Position numbers and translations under genes: made by a program
Assembly (NCBI RefSeq): GCF_029813775.1
Contig: NZ_JARVKW010000004.1
Coordinates: 216,070 to 280,069 of the forward strand
Reading direction: 5' to 3'
From: Streptomyces sp. DH24
GTDB taxonomy: Bacteria > Actinomycetota > Actinomycetes > Streptomycetales > Streptomycetaceae
Length of the DNA: 64,000 bases
The notes under the pieces: model-generated
What the model was told of the DNA's origin: nothing
What the model saw: the letters and a program-made list of their open reading frames with translations, nothing else
Database searches by the model: none
In this document: positions 7,976-15,399 of the stretch, piece after piece
Numbering within the stretch: position 1 is the first letter of the stretch
How the letters are laid out: the number at the start of each line of letters is the position of its first letter

Positions 7976-9799
7976 TTGTCGACCGCCATCCTCACCGGCC
8001 GGCCGGTACCCGGGTCGTCGATCGAGGCCGACCTGCGGTCCCTCGGCTTCGACGTCCGGACCGCTGCCGACGCCGCTACCGCCGAGACCCTGCTCGCCCA
8101 GGTGCCCGGTGACGAACGCGTCGCCGTGGTCGACACCCGCTTCATAGGACACGAGCACGCCCTGCGCCTCGGCCTGACCGACCCCCGCTTCCCGCTCGCC
8201 GCGATTCCCGGCGCCGTCGCCGCCCAGCCGGCCGGCCGCCAGGCGCTGACCCGCGCGATGGCCCGGGAGAACTCCGCGGACGGCGGCCCCACCCTCGTCG
8301 GCAGCCTCGCCGACCGCGTCGCCGCCGCCCTGGAGGCCGACGGCGCCGCCGTGCACCGCCCCGAACTCGGCAGCCTCGTCGCCGCCGTCCCGGCCGACCC
8401 GCAGGCCCGCGAGGAGACCCGGCAGGCCGTCGCCGCCGTCGACGACGAGGCCGTCCGCCTGAAGTCGGCCGTCAAGGCCCGGGACGGCTTCTTCACCACC
8501 TTCTGCATCAGCCCGTACTCCCGCTACCTCGCCCGCTGGTGCGCGCGCCGCGGGCTGACCCCCAACCAGGTCACCACCGCCTCGCTGCTCACCGCGCTGA
8601 TCGCGGCGGCCTGCGCGGCGACCGGCACCCGCGGCGGCTTCGTCGCCGCCGGCGTGCTGCTCATCGCCTCGTTCGTGCTTGACTGCACCGACGGCCAGCT
8701 CGCCCGCTACTCCCTCCAGTACTCCACGCTCGGCGCCTGGCTCGACGCGACCTTCGACCGCGCCAAGGAGTACGCCTACTACGCCGGCCTCGCCCTCGGC
8801 GCGGCCCGCGGCGGCGACGACGTGTGGGCCCTCGCCCTCGGCGCGATGGTCCTGCAGACCTGCCGGCACATCGTGGACTTCGCCTTCCACGAGGCGCACG
8901 TCGTAGGCACTGACGCCACCGCCAACACCAGCCCCACCGCCGCCCTCTCCGACAAGCTCGACAGCATCGGCTGGACGGTCTGGCTGCGCCGCATGATCGT
9001 GCTGCCCATCGGCGAGCGCTGGGCGCTGATCGCCGTCCTCACGGCCGTCACCACCCCGCGCATCACCCTCTGCGTGCTGCTCCTCGGCTGCGCCTTCGCG
9101 GCGGCGTACACCACGGCGGGCCGCGTGCTGCGCTCCGTCACGCGCCGGGCCCGCCGCACCGACCGCGCCGCCCGGGCACTGGCCGACCTCGCCGACACCG
9201 GACCGCTCGGCGAAGGGCTCGCGCACGCGCTGCGCGGCCCCGCCGCCCGCCTGCCCGGCTTCGCCGCCCCGGCGCTCGCCCTGCTCGGCGGCCTCGCGGT
9301 GACCGCCACGGCCCTGTTCACCGACTTCGGCGGGCCGTGGCCCGTCGCCGGCGCCCTCGTGTACGTCGTGACCTCGGCGCTCGCCGTGGCCCGCCCCCTC
9401 AAGGGCGCCCTCGACTGGCTCGTCCCCCCGGTCTTCCGCGCCGCCGAGTACGGCACGGTGCTGGCGCTCGCCGCGCGCGCGGAGGTGAACGGAGCCCTTC
9501 CTGCGGCTTTCGGGCTGGTGGCGGCCGTCGCCTACCATCACTACGACACGGTGTACCGCATCCGCGGCGACGCGGGGGCACCTCCGCGCCTGCTGGTGCG
9601 GGTCATCGGGGGGCACGAGGGCCGCACGTCGGCCGTCGCCGTCCTGGCGGCCCTGCTCACCGCCTCCCAGTTCACGGTCGCGCTCACGGTGCTCGCCGTG
9701 GCCGTGGCCCTCGTGGTGCTCGTCGAGAGCATCCGCTTCTGGGTCGCCTCCCACCTCGGGGGCGCACCCGCCGTACACGACGAAGGAGAACCCGCATGA
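7976..9799 (+). CDS. DUF5941 / CDP-alcohol phosphatidyltransferase membrane protein
   Basis: This 607-residue protein has a soluble N-terminal part (about 1-165), then a CDP-alcohol phosphotransferase domain with the full motif, seen as DCTDGQLAR, a glycine nine residues on, and two spaced Asp (DATFD), followed by further membrane helices and a DUF5941-type C-terminus. The enzyme class transfers a phospho-alcohol from CDP-alcohol to an acceptor at the membrane. The KARDGFFTT and GLTPNQVTT lead-in resembles bifunctional inositol-phosphate cytidylyltransferase/DIPP synthases, but the N-terminus lacks a nucleotidyltransferase signature. The start is TTG at 7976, with GGGAG ten bases upstream. 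It overlaps the next gene by ATGA and heads a seven-gene operon. Confidence 0.85.
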   Translation: MSTAILTGRPVPGSSIEADLRSLGFDVRTAADAATAETLLAQVPGDERVAVVDTRFIGHEHALRLGLTDPRFPLAAIPGAVAAQPAGRQALTRAMARENSADGGPTLVGSLADRVAAALEADGAAVHRPELGSLVAAVPADPQAREETRQAVAAVDDEAVRLKSAVKARDGFFTTFCISPYSRYLARWCARRGLTPNQVTTASLLTALIAAACAATGTRGGFVAAGVLLIASFVLDCTDGQLARYSLQYSTLGAWLDATFDRAKEYAYYAGLALGAARGGDDVWALALGAMVLQTCRHIVDFAFHEAHVVGTDATANTSPTAALSDKLDSIGWTVWLRRMIVLPIGERWALIAVLTAVTTPRITLCVLLLGCAFAAAYTTAGRVLRSVTRRARRTDRAARALADLADTGPLGEGLAHALRGPAARLPGFAAPALALLGGLAVTATALFTDFGGPWPVAGALVYVVTSALAVARPLKGALDWLVPPVFRAAEYGTVLALAARAEVNGALPAAFGLVAAVAYHHYDTVYRIRGDAGAPPRLLVRVIGGHEGRTSAVAVLAALLTASQFTVALTVLAVAVALVVLVESIRFWVASHLGGAPAVHDEGEPA

Positions 9800-10548
9800 T
9801 CGGCCTCGTGCTGGCGGCAGGCGCCGGACGGCGTCTGCGCCCCTACACCGACAGCCTTCCCAAGGCACTGGTGCCGGTGGGGCCCGCGGGCATAGAGGGT
9901 GAGCCCACGGTCCTGGACCTGACCCTCGGAAACTTCGCCGAGATCGGCCTGACCGAGGTCGCGATCATCGTCGGCTACCGCAAGGAGGCCGTGTACGCGC
10001 GCAAGGAGGCCCTGGAGCAGAAGTACGGCCTCAAGCTCACCCTCATCGACAACGACAAGGCCGAGGAGTGGAACAACGCCTACTCCCTGTGGTGCGGCCG
10101 TGACGCCCTCAAGGACGGCGTGATCCTCGCCAACGGCGACACCGTCCACCCGGTCTCCGTCGAGAAGACGCTGCTCGCCGCCCGCGGCGACGGCAAGAAG
10201 ATCATCCTCGCCCTCGACACGGTGAAGTCGCTGGCCGACGAGGAGATGAAGGTCGTCGTCGACCCCGCCAAGGGCATGACGAAGATCACCAAGCTGATGG
10301 ACCCGGCCGAGGCCACCGGTGAGTACATCGGCGTCACCCTCATCGAGGGCGACGCGGCCCCCGAGCTCGCCGACGCGCTGCGCACCGTCTGGGAGAAGGA
10401 CCCGCAGCAGTTCTACGAGCACGGCTACCAGGAGCTCGTCAACCGCGGCTTCCGCATCGACGTGGCGCCGATCGGCGACGTCGAGTGGGTCGAGATCGAC
10501 AACCACGACGACCTCGCCCGGGGACGGGAGATCGCGTGCCTCTACTGA
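9796..10548 (+). CDS. Sugar/polyol-phosphate nucleotidyltransferase (LicC/IPCT-like)
   Basis: This 250-residue nucleotidyltransferase probably makes an NDP-alcohol, most likely a CDP-alcohol given its neighbours. It has the N-terminal signature LVLAAGAGRRLRPYTDSLPK with the catalytic Arg and Lys, the NNAYSLWCG block seen in phosphocholine and inositol-phosphate cytidylyltransferases, the metal-site segment VILANGDTV, and a C-terminal VEWVEIDNHDDL. Start ATG 9796 overlaps the previous stop (ATGA) and its end overlaps the next gene by 13 bases, so translation is coupled. The substrate is inferred: the following gene is a glycerol-1-phosphate dehydrogenase homologue, so glycerol 1-phosphate is the leading candidate. 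Confidence 0.88.
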   Translation: MIGLVLAAGAGRRLRPYTDSLPKALVPVGPAGIEGEPTVLDLTLGNFAEIGLTEVAIIVGYRKEAVYARKEALEQKYGLKLTLIDNDKAEEWNNAYSLWCGRDALKDGVILANGDTVHPVSVEKTLLAARGDGKKIILALDTVKSLADEEMKVVVDPAKGMTKITKLMDPAEATGEYIGVTLIEGDAAPELADALRTVWEKDPQQFYEHGYQELVNRGFRIDVAPIGDVEWVEIDNHDDLARGREIACLY

Positions 10549-11597
10549 CCCGCCTCATCCCGGCCCCGGTCGTCGTCGACATCCGCCCGGGTGCCCTCGA
10601 CGACCTCGGCTGCGTGCTGGCCGACGAGCGCGTCTCGCACTCCGGCAAGCTGGCCGTGGCCGTCAGCGGCGGCTCCGGCGCGCGGCTGCGCGAGCGGATC
10701 TCCCCGCTGCTGCCCGGCGCCACCTGGTACGAGGTCGGCGGCGGCACGCTGGACGACGCGATCCGGCTGGCCGGCGACATGAAGGCCGGCCACTACGACG
10801 CGGTCGTCGGACTCGGCGGCGGCAAGATCATCGACTGCGCCAAGTTCGCCGCGGCCCGCGTCGGCCTGCCGCTGGTCGCCGTGCCGACCAACCTCGCGCA
10901 CGACGGCCTGTGCTCCCCGGTCGCCACCCTCGACAACGACGCAGGCCGCGGCTCGTACGGCGTGCCGAACCCGATCGCGGTCGTCATCGACCTCGACGTC
11001 ATCCGCGAGGCCCCGGTCCGCTACGTGCGCGCCGGCATCGGCGACGCGATCTCCAACGTCTCCGCGATCGCGGACTGGGAGCTCGCCAACCGCGTCAACG
11101 GCGAGAAGATCGACGGTCTCGCCGCCGCGATGGCCCGCCAGGCCGGCGAGGCGGTGCTGCGGCACCCCGGCGGCATCGGGGAGAACGACTTCCTCCAGGT
11201 GCTGGCCGAGGCGCTGGTGCTCAGCGGCATCGCCATGTCCGTGTCGGGCGACTCCCGCCCGTCCTCCGGGGCCTGCCACGAGATCAACCACGCCTTCGAC
11301 CTGCTGTTCCCCAAGCGTGCCGCCGCCCACGGCGAGCAGTGCGGACTGGGCGCCGCCTTCGCGATGTACCTGCGGGGCGCGCACGAGGAGTCGGCGCACA
11401 TGGCCGAGGTGCTGCGCCGGCACGGACTGCCGGTGCTGCCGGACGAGATCGGCTTCACGACGGACGAGTTCGTCCAGGTCGTGGAGTTCGCACCGCAGAC
11501 CCGGCCCGGCCGCTTCACCATCCTCGAACACCTCGACCTGCAAACCGACCAGATCAAGGACATCTACGCCGACTATGTCAAGGCCATCGGTAGCTGA
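10536..11597 (+). CDS. sn-Glycerol-1-phosphate dehydrogenase family (AraM/EgsA-like)
   Basis: This 353-residue enzyme of the iron-containing alcohol dehydrogenase superfamily carries hallmarks of the G1P dehydrogenase branch. These are the nucleotide loop VGLGGGKIIDCAKFAA, the VPTNLAHDGLCSPVA block containing the metal-ligand Asp, SRPSSGACHEINHAFD with a metal-ligand His, and HGEQCGLG with a second. The family reduces dihydroxyacetone phosphate to sn-glycerol 1-phosphate, the enantiomer used in archaeal lipids. GTG at 10536 is used, with GGGAG nearby. It sits between the nucleotidyltransferase and the second phosphotransferase, so its product probably feeds a CDP-activated pathway. The related dehydroquinate synthase and glycerol dehydrogenase families are less likely given these motifs. 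Confidence 0.85.
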   Translation: MPLLTRLIPAPVVVDIRPGALDDLGCVLADERVSHSGKLAVAVSGGSGARLRERISPLLPGATWYEVGGGTLDDAIRLAGDMKAGHYDAVVGLGGGKIIDCAKFAAARVGLPLVAVPTNLAHDGLCSPVATLDNDAGRGSYGVPNPIAVVIDLDVIREAPVRYVRAGIGDAISNVSAIADWELANRVNGEKIDGLAAAMARQAGEAVLRHPGGIGENDFLQVLAEALVLSGIAMSVSGDSRPSSGACHEINHAFDLLFPKRAAAHGEQCGLGAAFAMYLRGAHEESAHMAEVLRRHGLPVLPDEIGFTTDEFVQVVEFAPQTRPGRFTILEHLDLQTDQIKDIYADYVKAIGS

Positions 11598-12354
11598 ACT
11601 CCGTCCGGTCGTGCACCCCGCGGGGGTGAAGGACCGGCGCAGCGGTGAGCACTGGATGGGACGCCTCTACATGCGCGAGGTGTCCCTGCGGGTGGACCGC
11701 TACCTGGTGAACACCAGGGTCACGCCCAACCAGCTCACGTACCTGATGACCGTCTTCGGCGTGCTCGCGGCCCCGGCCCTGCTGGTGCCGGGGATCGCGG
11801 GCGCCGTCCTCGGCGTCGTCTGCGTCCAGCTCTACCTGCTGCTGGACTGCGTCGACGGCGAGGTCGCCCGCTGGAAGAAGCAGTACTCGCTCAGCGGCGT
11901 CTACCTGGACCGCGTCGGCGCCTACCTCACCGACGCCGCGGTCCTCGTCGGCCTCGGCCTGCGCGCCGCCGACCTGTGGGGCAGCGGCCGTGTCGACTGG
12001 CTGTGGGCGTTCCTCGGCACCCTGGCCGCCCTCGGCGCCATCCTGATCAAGGCCGAGACCGACCTGGTCGGCGTCGCCCGCCACCAGGCCGGGAAGCCGC
12101 CGGTCCAGGAGGCCGCTGCCGAGATGCGGTCCTCCGGCATGGCGCTGGCCCGCCGGGCCGCCGCCGCGCTCAAGTTCCACCGGCTGATCCTCGGCATCGA
12201 GGCGTCCCTGCTGATCCTGGTCCTGGCGATCGTCGACCAGGCCCGCGGCGACCTGTTCTTCACCCGGCTCGGCGTCGCGGTGCTGGCCGCCGTCGCGCTG
12301 CTGCAGACCCTGCTGCACCTCGTCTCCATCCTCGCGTCGAGCAGGCTGAAGTGA
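11575..12354 (+). CDS. CDP-alcohol phosphatidyltransferase family membrane protein
   Basis: This 259-residue protein has several membrane helices and the CDP-alcohol phosphotransferase motif, seen as DCVDGEVARWKK followed by GVYLDRVGAYLTD. The motif normally ends G-x3-D-x3-D; here the last Asp, usually assigned as catalytic base, is replaced by Ala, although another Asp occurs four residues further on. The ATG at 11575 overlaps the previous gene by 23 bases and the stop overlaps the next GTG (GTGA). It probably handles the same CDP-alcohol as the first operon gene, but the altered motif leaves activity open. Confidence 0.85.
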   Translation: MSRPSVAELRPVVHPAGVKDRRSGEHWMGRLYMREVSLRVDRYLVNTRVTPNQLTYLMTVFGVLAAPALLVPGIAGAVLGVVCVQLYLLLDCVDGEVARWKKQYSLSGVYLDRVGAYLTDAAVLVGLGLRAADLWGSGRVDWLWAFLGTLAALGAILIKAETDLVGVARHQAGKPPVQEAAAEMRSSGMALARRAAAALKFHRLILGIEASLLILVLAIVDQARGDLFFTRLGVAVLAAVALLQTLLHLVSILASSRLK

Positions 12355-13232
12355 GCGGCATGAAGGTCGGCGCGGTCATCATCACCATGGGCAACCGCCC
12401 CGACGAGCTCCGTGCCCTCCTCGACTCGGTCGCCAAGCAGGACGGCGACCCGGTCCAGGTGGTCGTCGTCGGCAACGGCTCACCGGTGCCCGACGTCCCG
12501 GGCGACGTCCGCACGATCGAACTGCCCGAGAACCTCGGCATCCCCGGCGGCCGCAACGTCGGCATCGAGGCCTTCGGCGCGGGCGGCCGGGACGTCGACA
12601 TCCTGCTCTTCCTGGACGACGACGGCCTGCTCGCCAGGACCGACACCGCCGAGCTGTGCCGGGAGGCGTTCGCCGCCGACCCCGAGCTCGGCATCATCAG
12701 CTTCCGCATCGCCGACCCGGACACCGGCGTCACCCAGCGCCGCCACGTGCCCCGGCTGCGCGCCTCCGACCCGATGCGCTCCTCCCGGGTGACCACCTTC
12801 CTCGGCGGCGCGAACGCGGTCCGCACCCGGGTGTTCGCCGACGTCGGCGCCCTGCCGGACGCATTCTTCTACGCGCACGAGGAAACCGACCTGGCATGGC
12901 GGGCCCTCGACGCGGGCTGGATGATCGACTACCGGTCCGACATGGTGCTGTACCACCCCACGACCGCGCCCTCCCGGCACGCGGTCTACCACCGCATGGT
13001 CGCCCGCAACCGCGTCTGGCTGGCCCGCCGGAACCTTCCCGCGCTCCTCGTCCCCGTCTACCTCGGCGCCTGGCTGCTGCTCACCCTGCTGCGCCGGCCC
13101 TCGCGCCCGGCCCTGAGGGCGTGGTTCGGTGGATTCCGGGAAGGCTGGTCGACCCCGTGCGGGCCCCGCCGTCCCATGAAGTGGCGTACGGTGTGGCGGC
13201 TGACCCGACTGGGCCGGCCTCCTGTGATCTGA
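12351..13232 (+). CDS. Family 2 glycosyltransferase
   Basis: This 293-residue inverting glycosyltransferase with a GT-A fold has the N-terminal VGAVIITMGNRPDELRALLD, the NLGIPGGRNVGIE segment, the metal-binding DDDG in ILLFLDDDG, FLGGANAVRT and the late EETDLAWRA motif. A hydrophobic stretch near the C-terminus (LLVPVYLGAWLLLTLL) suggests membrane association. The GTG at 12351 overlaps the previous stop; an ATG three codons later is equally possible. The sugar donor and acceptor are unknown. Its place in the operon suggests it glycosylates the glycerol-phosphate product before export. Confidence 0.88.
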   Translation: MSGMKVGAVIITMGNRPDELRALLDSVAKQDGDPVQVVVVGNGSPVPDVPGDVRTIELPENLGIPGGRNVGIEAFGAGGRDVDILLFLDDDGLLARTDTAELCREAFAADPELGIISFRIADPDTGVTQRRHVPRLRASDPMRSSRVTTFLGGANAVRTRVFADVGALPDAFFYAHEETDLAWRALDAGWMIDYRSDMVLYHPTTAPSRHAVYHRMVARNRVWLARRNLPALLVPVYLGAWLLLTLLRRPSRPALRAWFGGFREGWSTPCGPRRPMKWRTVWRLTRLGRPPVI

Positions 13233-13328
13233 CAAGCTCGTTCCTGAGGGCATCCGGGCCGCACCGAGGCCCCGGAGCCATGCCATGCCCGCACAGGCTG
13301 CGCATCTCGAAGACGAAAGTTTCCACTA

Positions 13329-14264
13329 GTGAGTGAGACAACGCACGACGGCGGAATCGCGGTGAGCGCGCCTCCGTCGCCCGACGAGGGCCTCCCGGCG
13401 GCGCAGCTCGCCGCGAAGTACGGGCTGACCGTGAGCGGCGCCCGGCCTTCCCTGCGCGAGTACGTCCGTCAGCTCTGGGGGCGGCGGCACTTCATCCTCG
13501 CTTTCTCCCAGGCGAAGCTGACCGCCCAGTACAGCCAGGCCAGGCTGGGTCAGCTCTGGCAGGTGGCGACCCCGCTGCTGAACGCGGCCGTGTACTTCTT
13601 CATCTTCGGTCTGCTGCTCGGCGCCCGCCGGGGCATCCCGCACGACATCTACGTCCCGTTCCTGGTGACGGGCGTGTTCGTGTTCACGTTCACGCAGAGC
13701 TCGGTCCTCGCGGGCGTGCGCGCCATCTCCGGCAACCTGGGACTGGTGCGGGCCCTGCACTTCCCGAGGGCCTCGCTGCCCATCTCCTTCGCGCTGCAGC
13801 AGCTCCAGCAGCTGCTCTTCTCGATGATCGTGCTCGTCGTGATCATGGTGGCGTTCGGCAGCCTGCCCGACCTGTCCTGGCTGCTGGTCGTGCCCGCGCT
13901 GCTGCTGCAGTTCGTCTTCAACACCGGGCTCGCGCTGCTGTTCGCGCGGATGGGCAGCAAGACGCCCGATCTGGCCCAGCTGATGCCGTTCGTGCTGCGT
14001 ACCTGGATGTACGCCTCGGGCGTGATGTTCAGCATCCCGGCGATGCTCGCCGACAAGGACGTGCCGAGCTGGGTCTCCGACGTCCTGCAGTGGAACCCGG
14101 CCGCGATCTACATGGACCTGGTCCGCTTCGCGATGATCGACGGCTACGGCTCCTCGTACCTGCCCCCGCACGTGTGGGCGTTCGCGGCGGGCTGGGCGCT
14201 GCTGGCCGGTGTCTTCGGCTTCGTGTACTTCTGGAAGGCGGAGGAGAGGTACGGCCGTGGCTGA
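13329..14264 (+). CDS. ABC-2 type polysaccharide/teichoic acid exporter permease (TagG/Wzm-like)
   Basis: This 311-residue membrane subunit belongs to the ABC-2 family that exports teichoic acids and O-antigens. It has a soluble N-terminal tail of about 55 residues ending in REYVRQLWGRRHF, the family block AKLTAQYSQARLGQLWQVATP, and six membrane segments. The GTG at 13329 is the start; only a weak purine stretch lies upstream. It overlaps the ATPase gene by 8 bases, so the two are made together. A 96-base gap separates it from the glycosyltransferase gene, but the direction and function agree with one operon. Confidence 0.9.
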   Translation: MSETTHDGGIAVSAPPSPDEGLPAAQLAAKYGLTVSGARPSLREYVRQLWGRRHFILAFSQAKLTAQYSQARLGQLWQVATPLLNAAVYFFIFGLLLGARRGIPHDIYVPFLVTGVFVFTFTQSSVLAGVRAISGNLGLVRALHFPRASLPISFALQQLQQLLFSMIVLVVIMVAFGSLPDLSWLLVVPALLLQFVFNTGLALLFARMGSKTPDLAQLMPFVLRTWMYASGVMFSIPAMLADKDVPSWVSDVLQWNPAAIYMDLVRFAMIDGYGSSYLPPHVWAFAAGWALLAGVFGFVYFWKAEERYGRG

Positions 14265-15036
14265 TCAGCACACCGAGGCGCGGGTCCCGACCGTCATCGC
14301 GGACGACCTGCACATCGTCTACCGCGTCAACGGCACCAAGTCCGGCAAGGGCAGTGCCACCGCCGCTCTCAGCCGCATCCTGAAGAAGGGCGAGGAACGG
14401 GGCGTGCGCAAGGTGCACGCCGTGCGGGGCGTCTCCTTCGTCGCCTACCGGGGCGAGGCCATCGGCCTGATCGGCTCCAACGGCTCCGGCAAGTCGACGC
14501 TGCTGCGCGCCATCGCCGGTCTGCTCCCCGCCGAGGCGGGCAAGGTCTACACCGACGGCCAGCCCTCGCTGCTCGGTGTGAACGCGGCCCTGATGAACGA
14601 CCTGACGGGCGAACGGAACGTCATATTGGGCGGGCTCGCCATGGGGATGTCCCGCGAGGAGATCAAGGAGCGCTACCAGGAGATCGTCGACTTCTCGGGC
14701 ATCAACGAGAAGGGCGACTTCATCACCCTGCCGATGCGCACCTACTCCTCCGGCATGGCCGCCCGGCTCCGCTTCTCCATCGCCGCCGCGAAGGACCACG
14801 ACGTCCTGATGATCGACGAGGCGCTGGCCACCGGCGACCGCAAGTTCCAGAAGCGCTCCGAGGCGCGCATCCGCGAGCTGCGCAAGGAAGCCGGCACGGT
14901 GTTCCTGGTCAGCCACAACAACAAGTCGATCCGGGACACCTGCGACCGCGTCCTGTGGCTGGAGCGCGGCGAACTGCGCATGGACGGCCCTACGGACGAG
15001 GTCCTCAAGGAGTACGAGAAGTTCACCGGCAAGTAG
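14257..15036 (+). CDS. ABC polysaccharide/teichoic acid exporter ATPase (TagH/Wzt-like)
   Basis: This 259-residue ATPase has Walker A GSNGSGKSTLL, signature YSSGMAARLRF, Walker B VLMIDEALATGD and H-loop LVSHNN. This order and the MDGPTDEVLKEY end match TagH/Wzt exporters. It lacks the extra C-terminal carbohydrate-binding domain seen in some Wzt proteins, so substrate recognition probably lies in the permease or earlier enzymes. GTG 14257 overlaps the permease stop. A hairpin 13 bases after its stop closes the operon. Confidence 0.9.
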   Translation: MADQHTEARVPTVIADDLHIVYRVNGTKSGKGSATAALSRILKKGEERGVRKVHAVRGVSFVAYRGEAIGLIGSNGSGKSTLLRAIAGLLPAEAGKVYTDGQPSLLGVNAALMNDLTGERNVILGGLAMGMSREEIKERYQEIVDFSGINEKGDFITLPMRTYSSGMAARLRFSIAAAKDHDVLMIDEALATGDRKFQKRSEARIRELRKEAGTVFLVSHNNKSIRDTCDRVLWLERGELRMDGPTDEVLKEYEKFTGK

Positions 15037-15048
15037 CCGGCTCCCGGC

Positions 15049-15078
15049 GGGCCCTGCCGGAACCGTCCGGCGGGGCCC
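15049..15078 (+). terminator. Terminator hairpin after the polymer/export operon
   Basis: GGGCCCTGCCGGA pairs with TCCGGCGGGGCCC across a 4-base loop. The stem is 13 base pairs with one T-G wobble and starts 12 bases after the ATPase stop. There is no long T-tract, as is common in Streptomyces. Confidence 0.8.
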
Positions 15079-15395
15079 CGCGTCTGCAAAGGAAGCGTCA
15101 ACTCCGGCTGCACCGAGGAAGCTTGGGGCCAATCGGTGTGTTGTTGTGATGCGCCGGACACCCCCGCGGGCCGCTGTGCGCTGTACAACGTAAGCTGTAC
15201 CGGTCCCCTAAACGCGGCAAGTGGGGCGATAACGCCCGACACCTTCCGTAAGGGCCACCGTGCGGGAGTCCGGGCGGCGTGTCCGAAATAGTGTGTATTA
15301 GGTCGGCAGTGTAGAACGGGAGATGTGACGGCAATGGTTACGGAAACTCCCCAGCTCCGGGACGCGTGTGCCGTCCGCGCCCAGGGCGTCCGGCG
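15079..15395 (+). promoter_or_regulatory. Hopanoid operon upstream region with imperfect palindrome
   Basis: This 317-base stretch between the export operon and hpnC should hold the hopanoid promoter. At 15183-15200 lies an imperfect palindrome with arms GTACA and TGTAC (14 of 18 positions symmetric). An AT-richer segment near 15285-15315 is the likeliest promoter zone, but I cannot fix a -35/-10 pair. A 21-codon reading frame at 15334 reaches into hpnC and is listed separately. Confidence 0.45.
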
Positions 15396-15399
15396 GTGA
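15334..15399 (+). CDS. Possible 21-codon leader frame overlapping hpnC
   Basis: ATG at 15334 opens a 21-residue frame (MVTETPQLRDACAVRAQGVR plus one Arg) whose TGA overlaps the hpnC GTG at 15396 as GTGA. GGGAG lies about eight bases upstream of the ATG, whereas hpnC itself has no clear ribosome site. The arrangement suggests translational coupling of hpnC to a short leader. It could instead be chance; no homologue is known to me. Confidence 0.3.
   Translation: MVTETPQLRDACAVRAQGVRR

Noticed and set aside
7925..9868. Long open frame on the minus strand opposite the first polymer-operon gene
   Set aside because: Its product is Gly/Arg/Glu-rich low complexity with no motifs. The plus-strand frame has a clear CDP-alcohol phosphotransferase domain and couples to the next gene.
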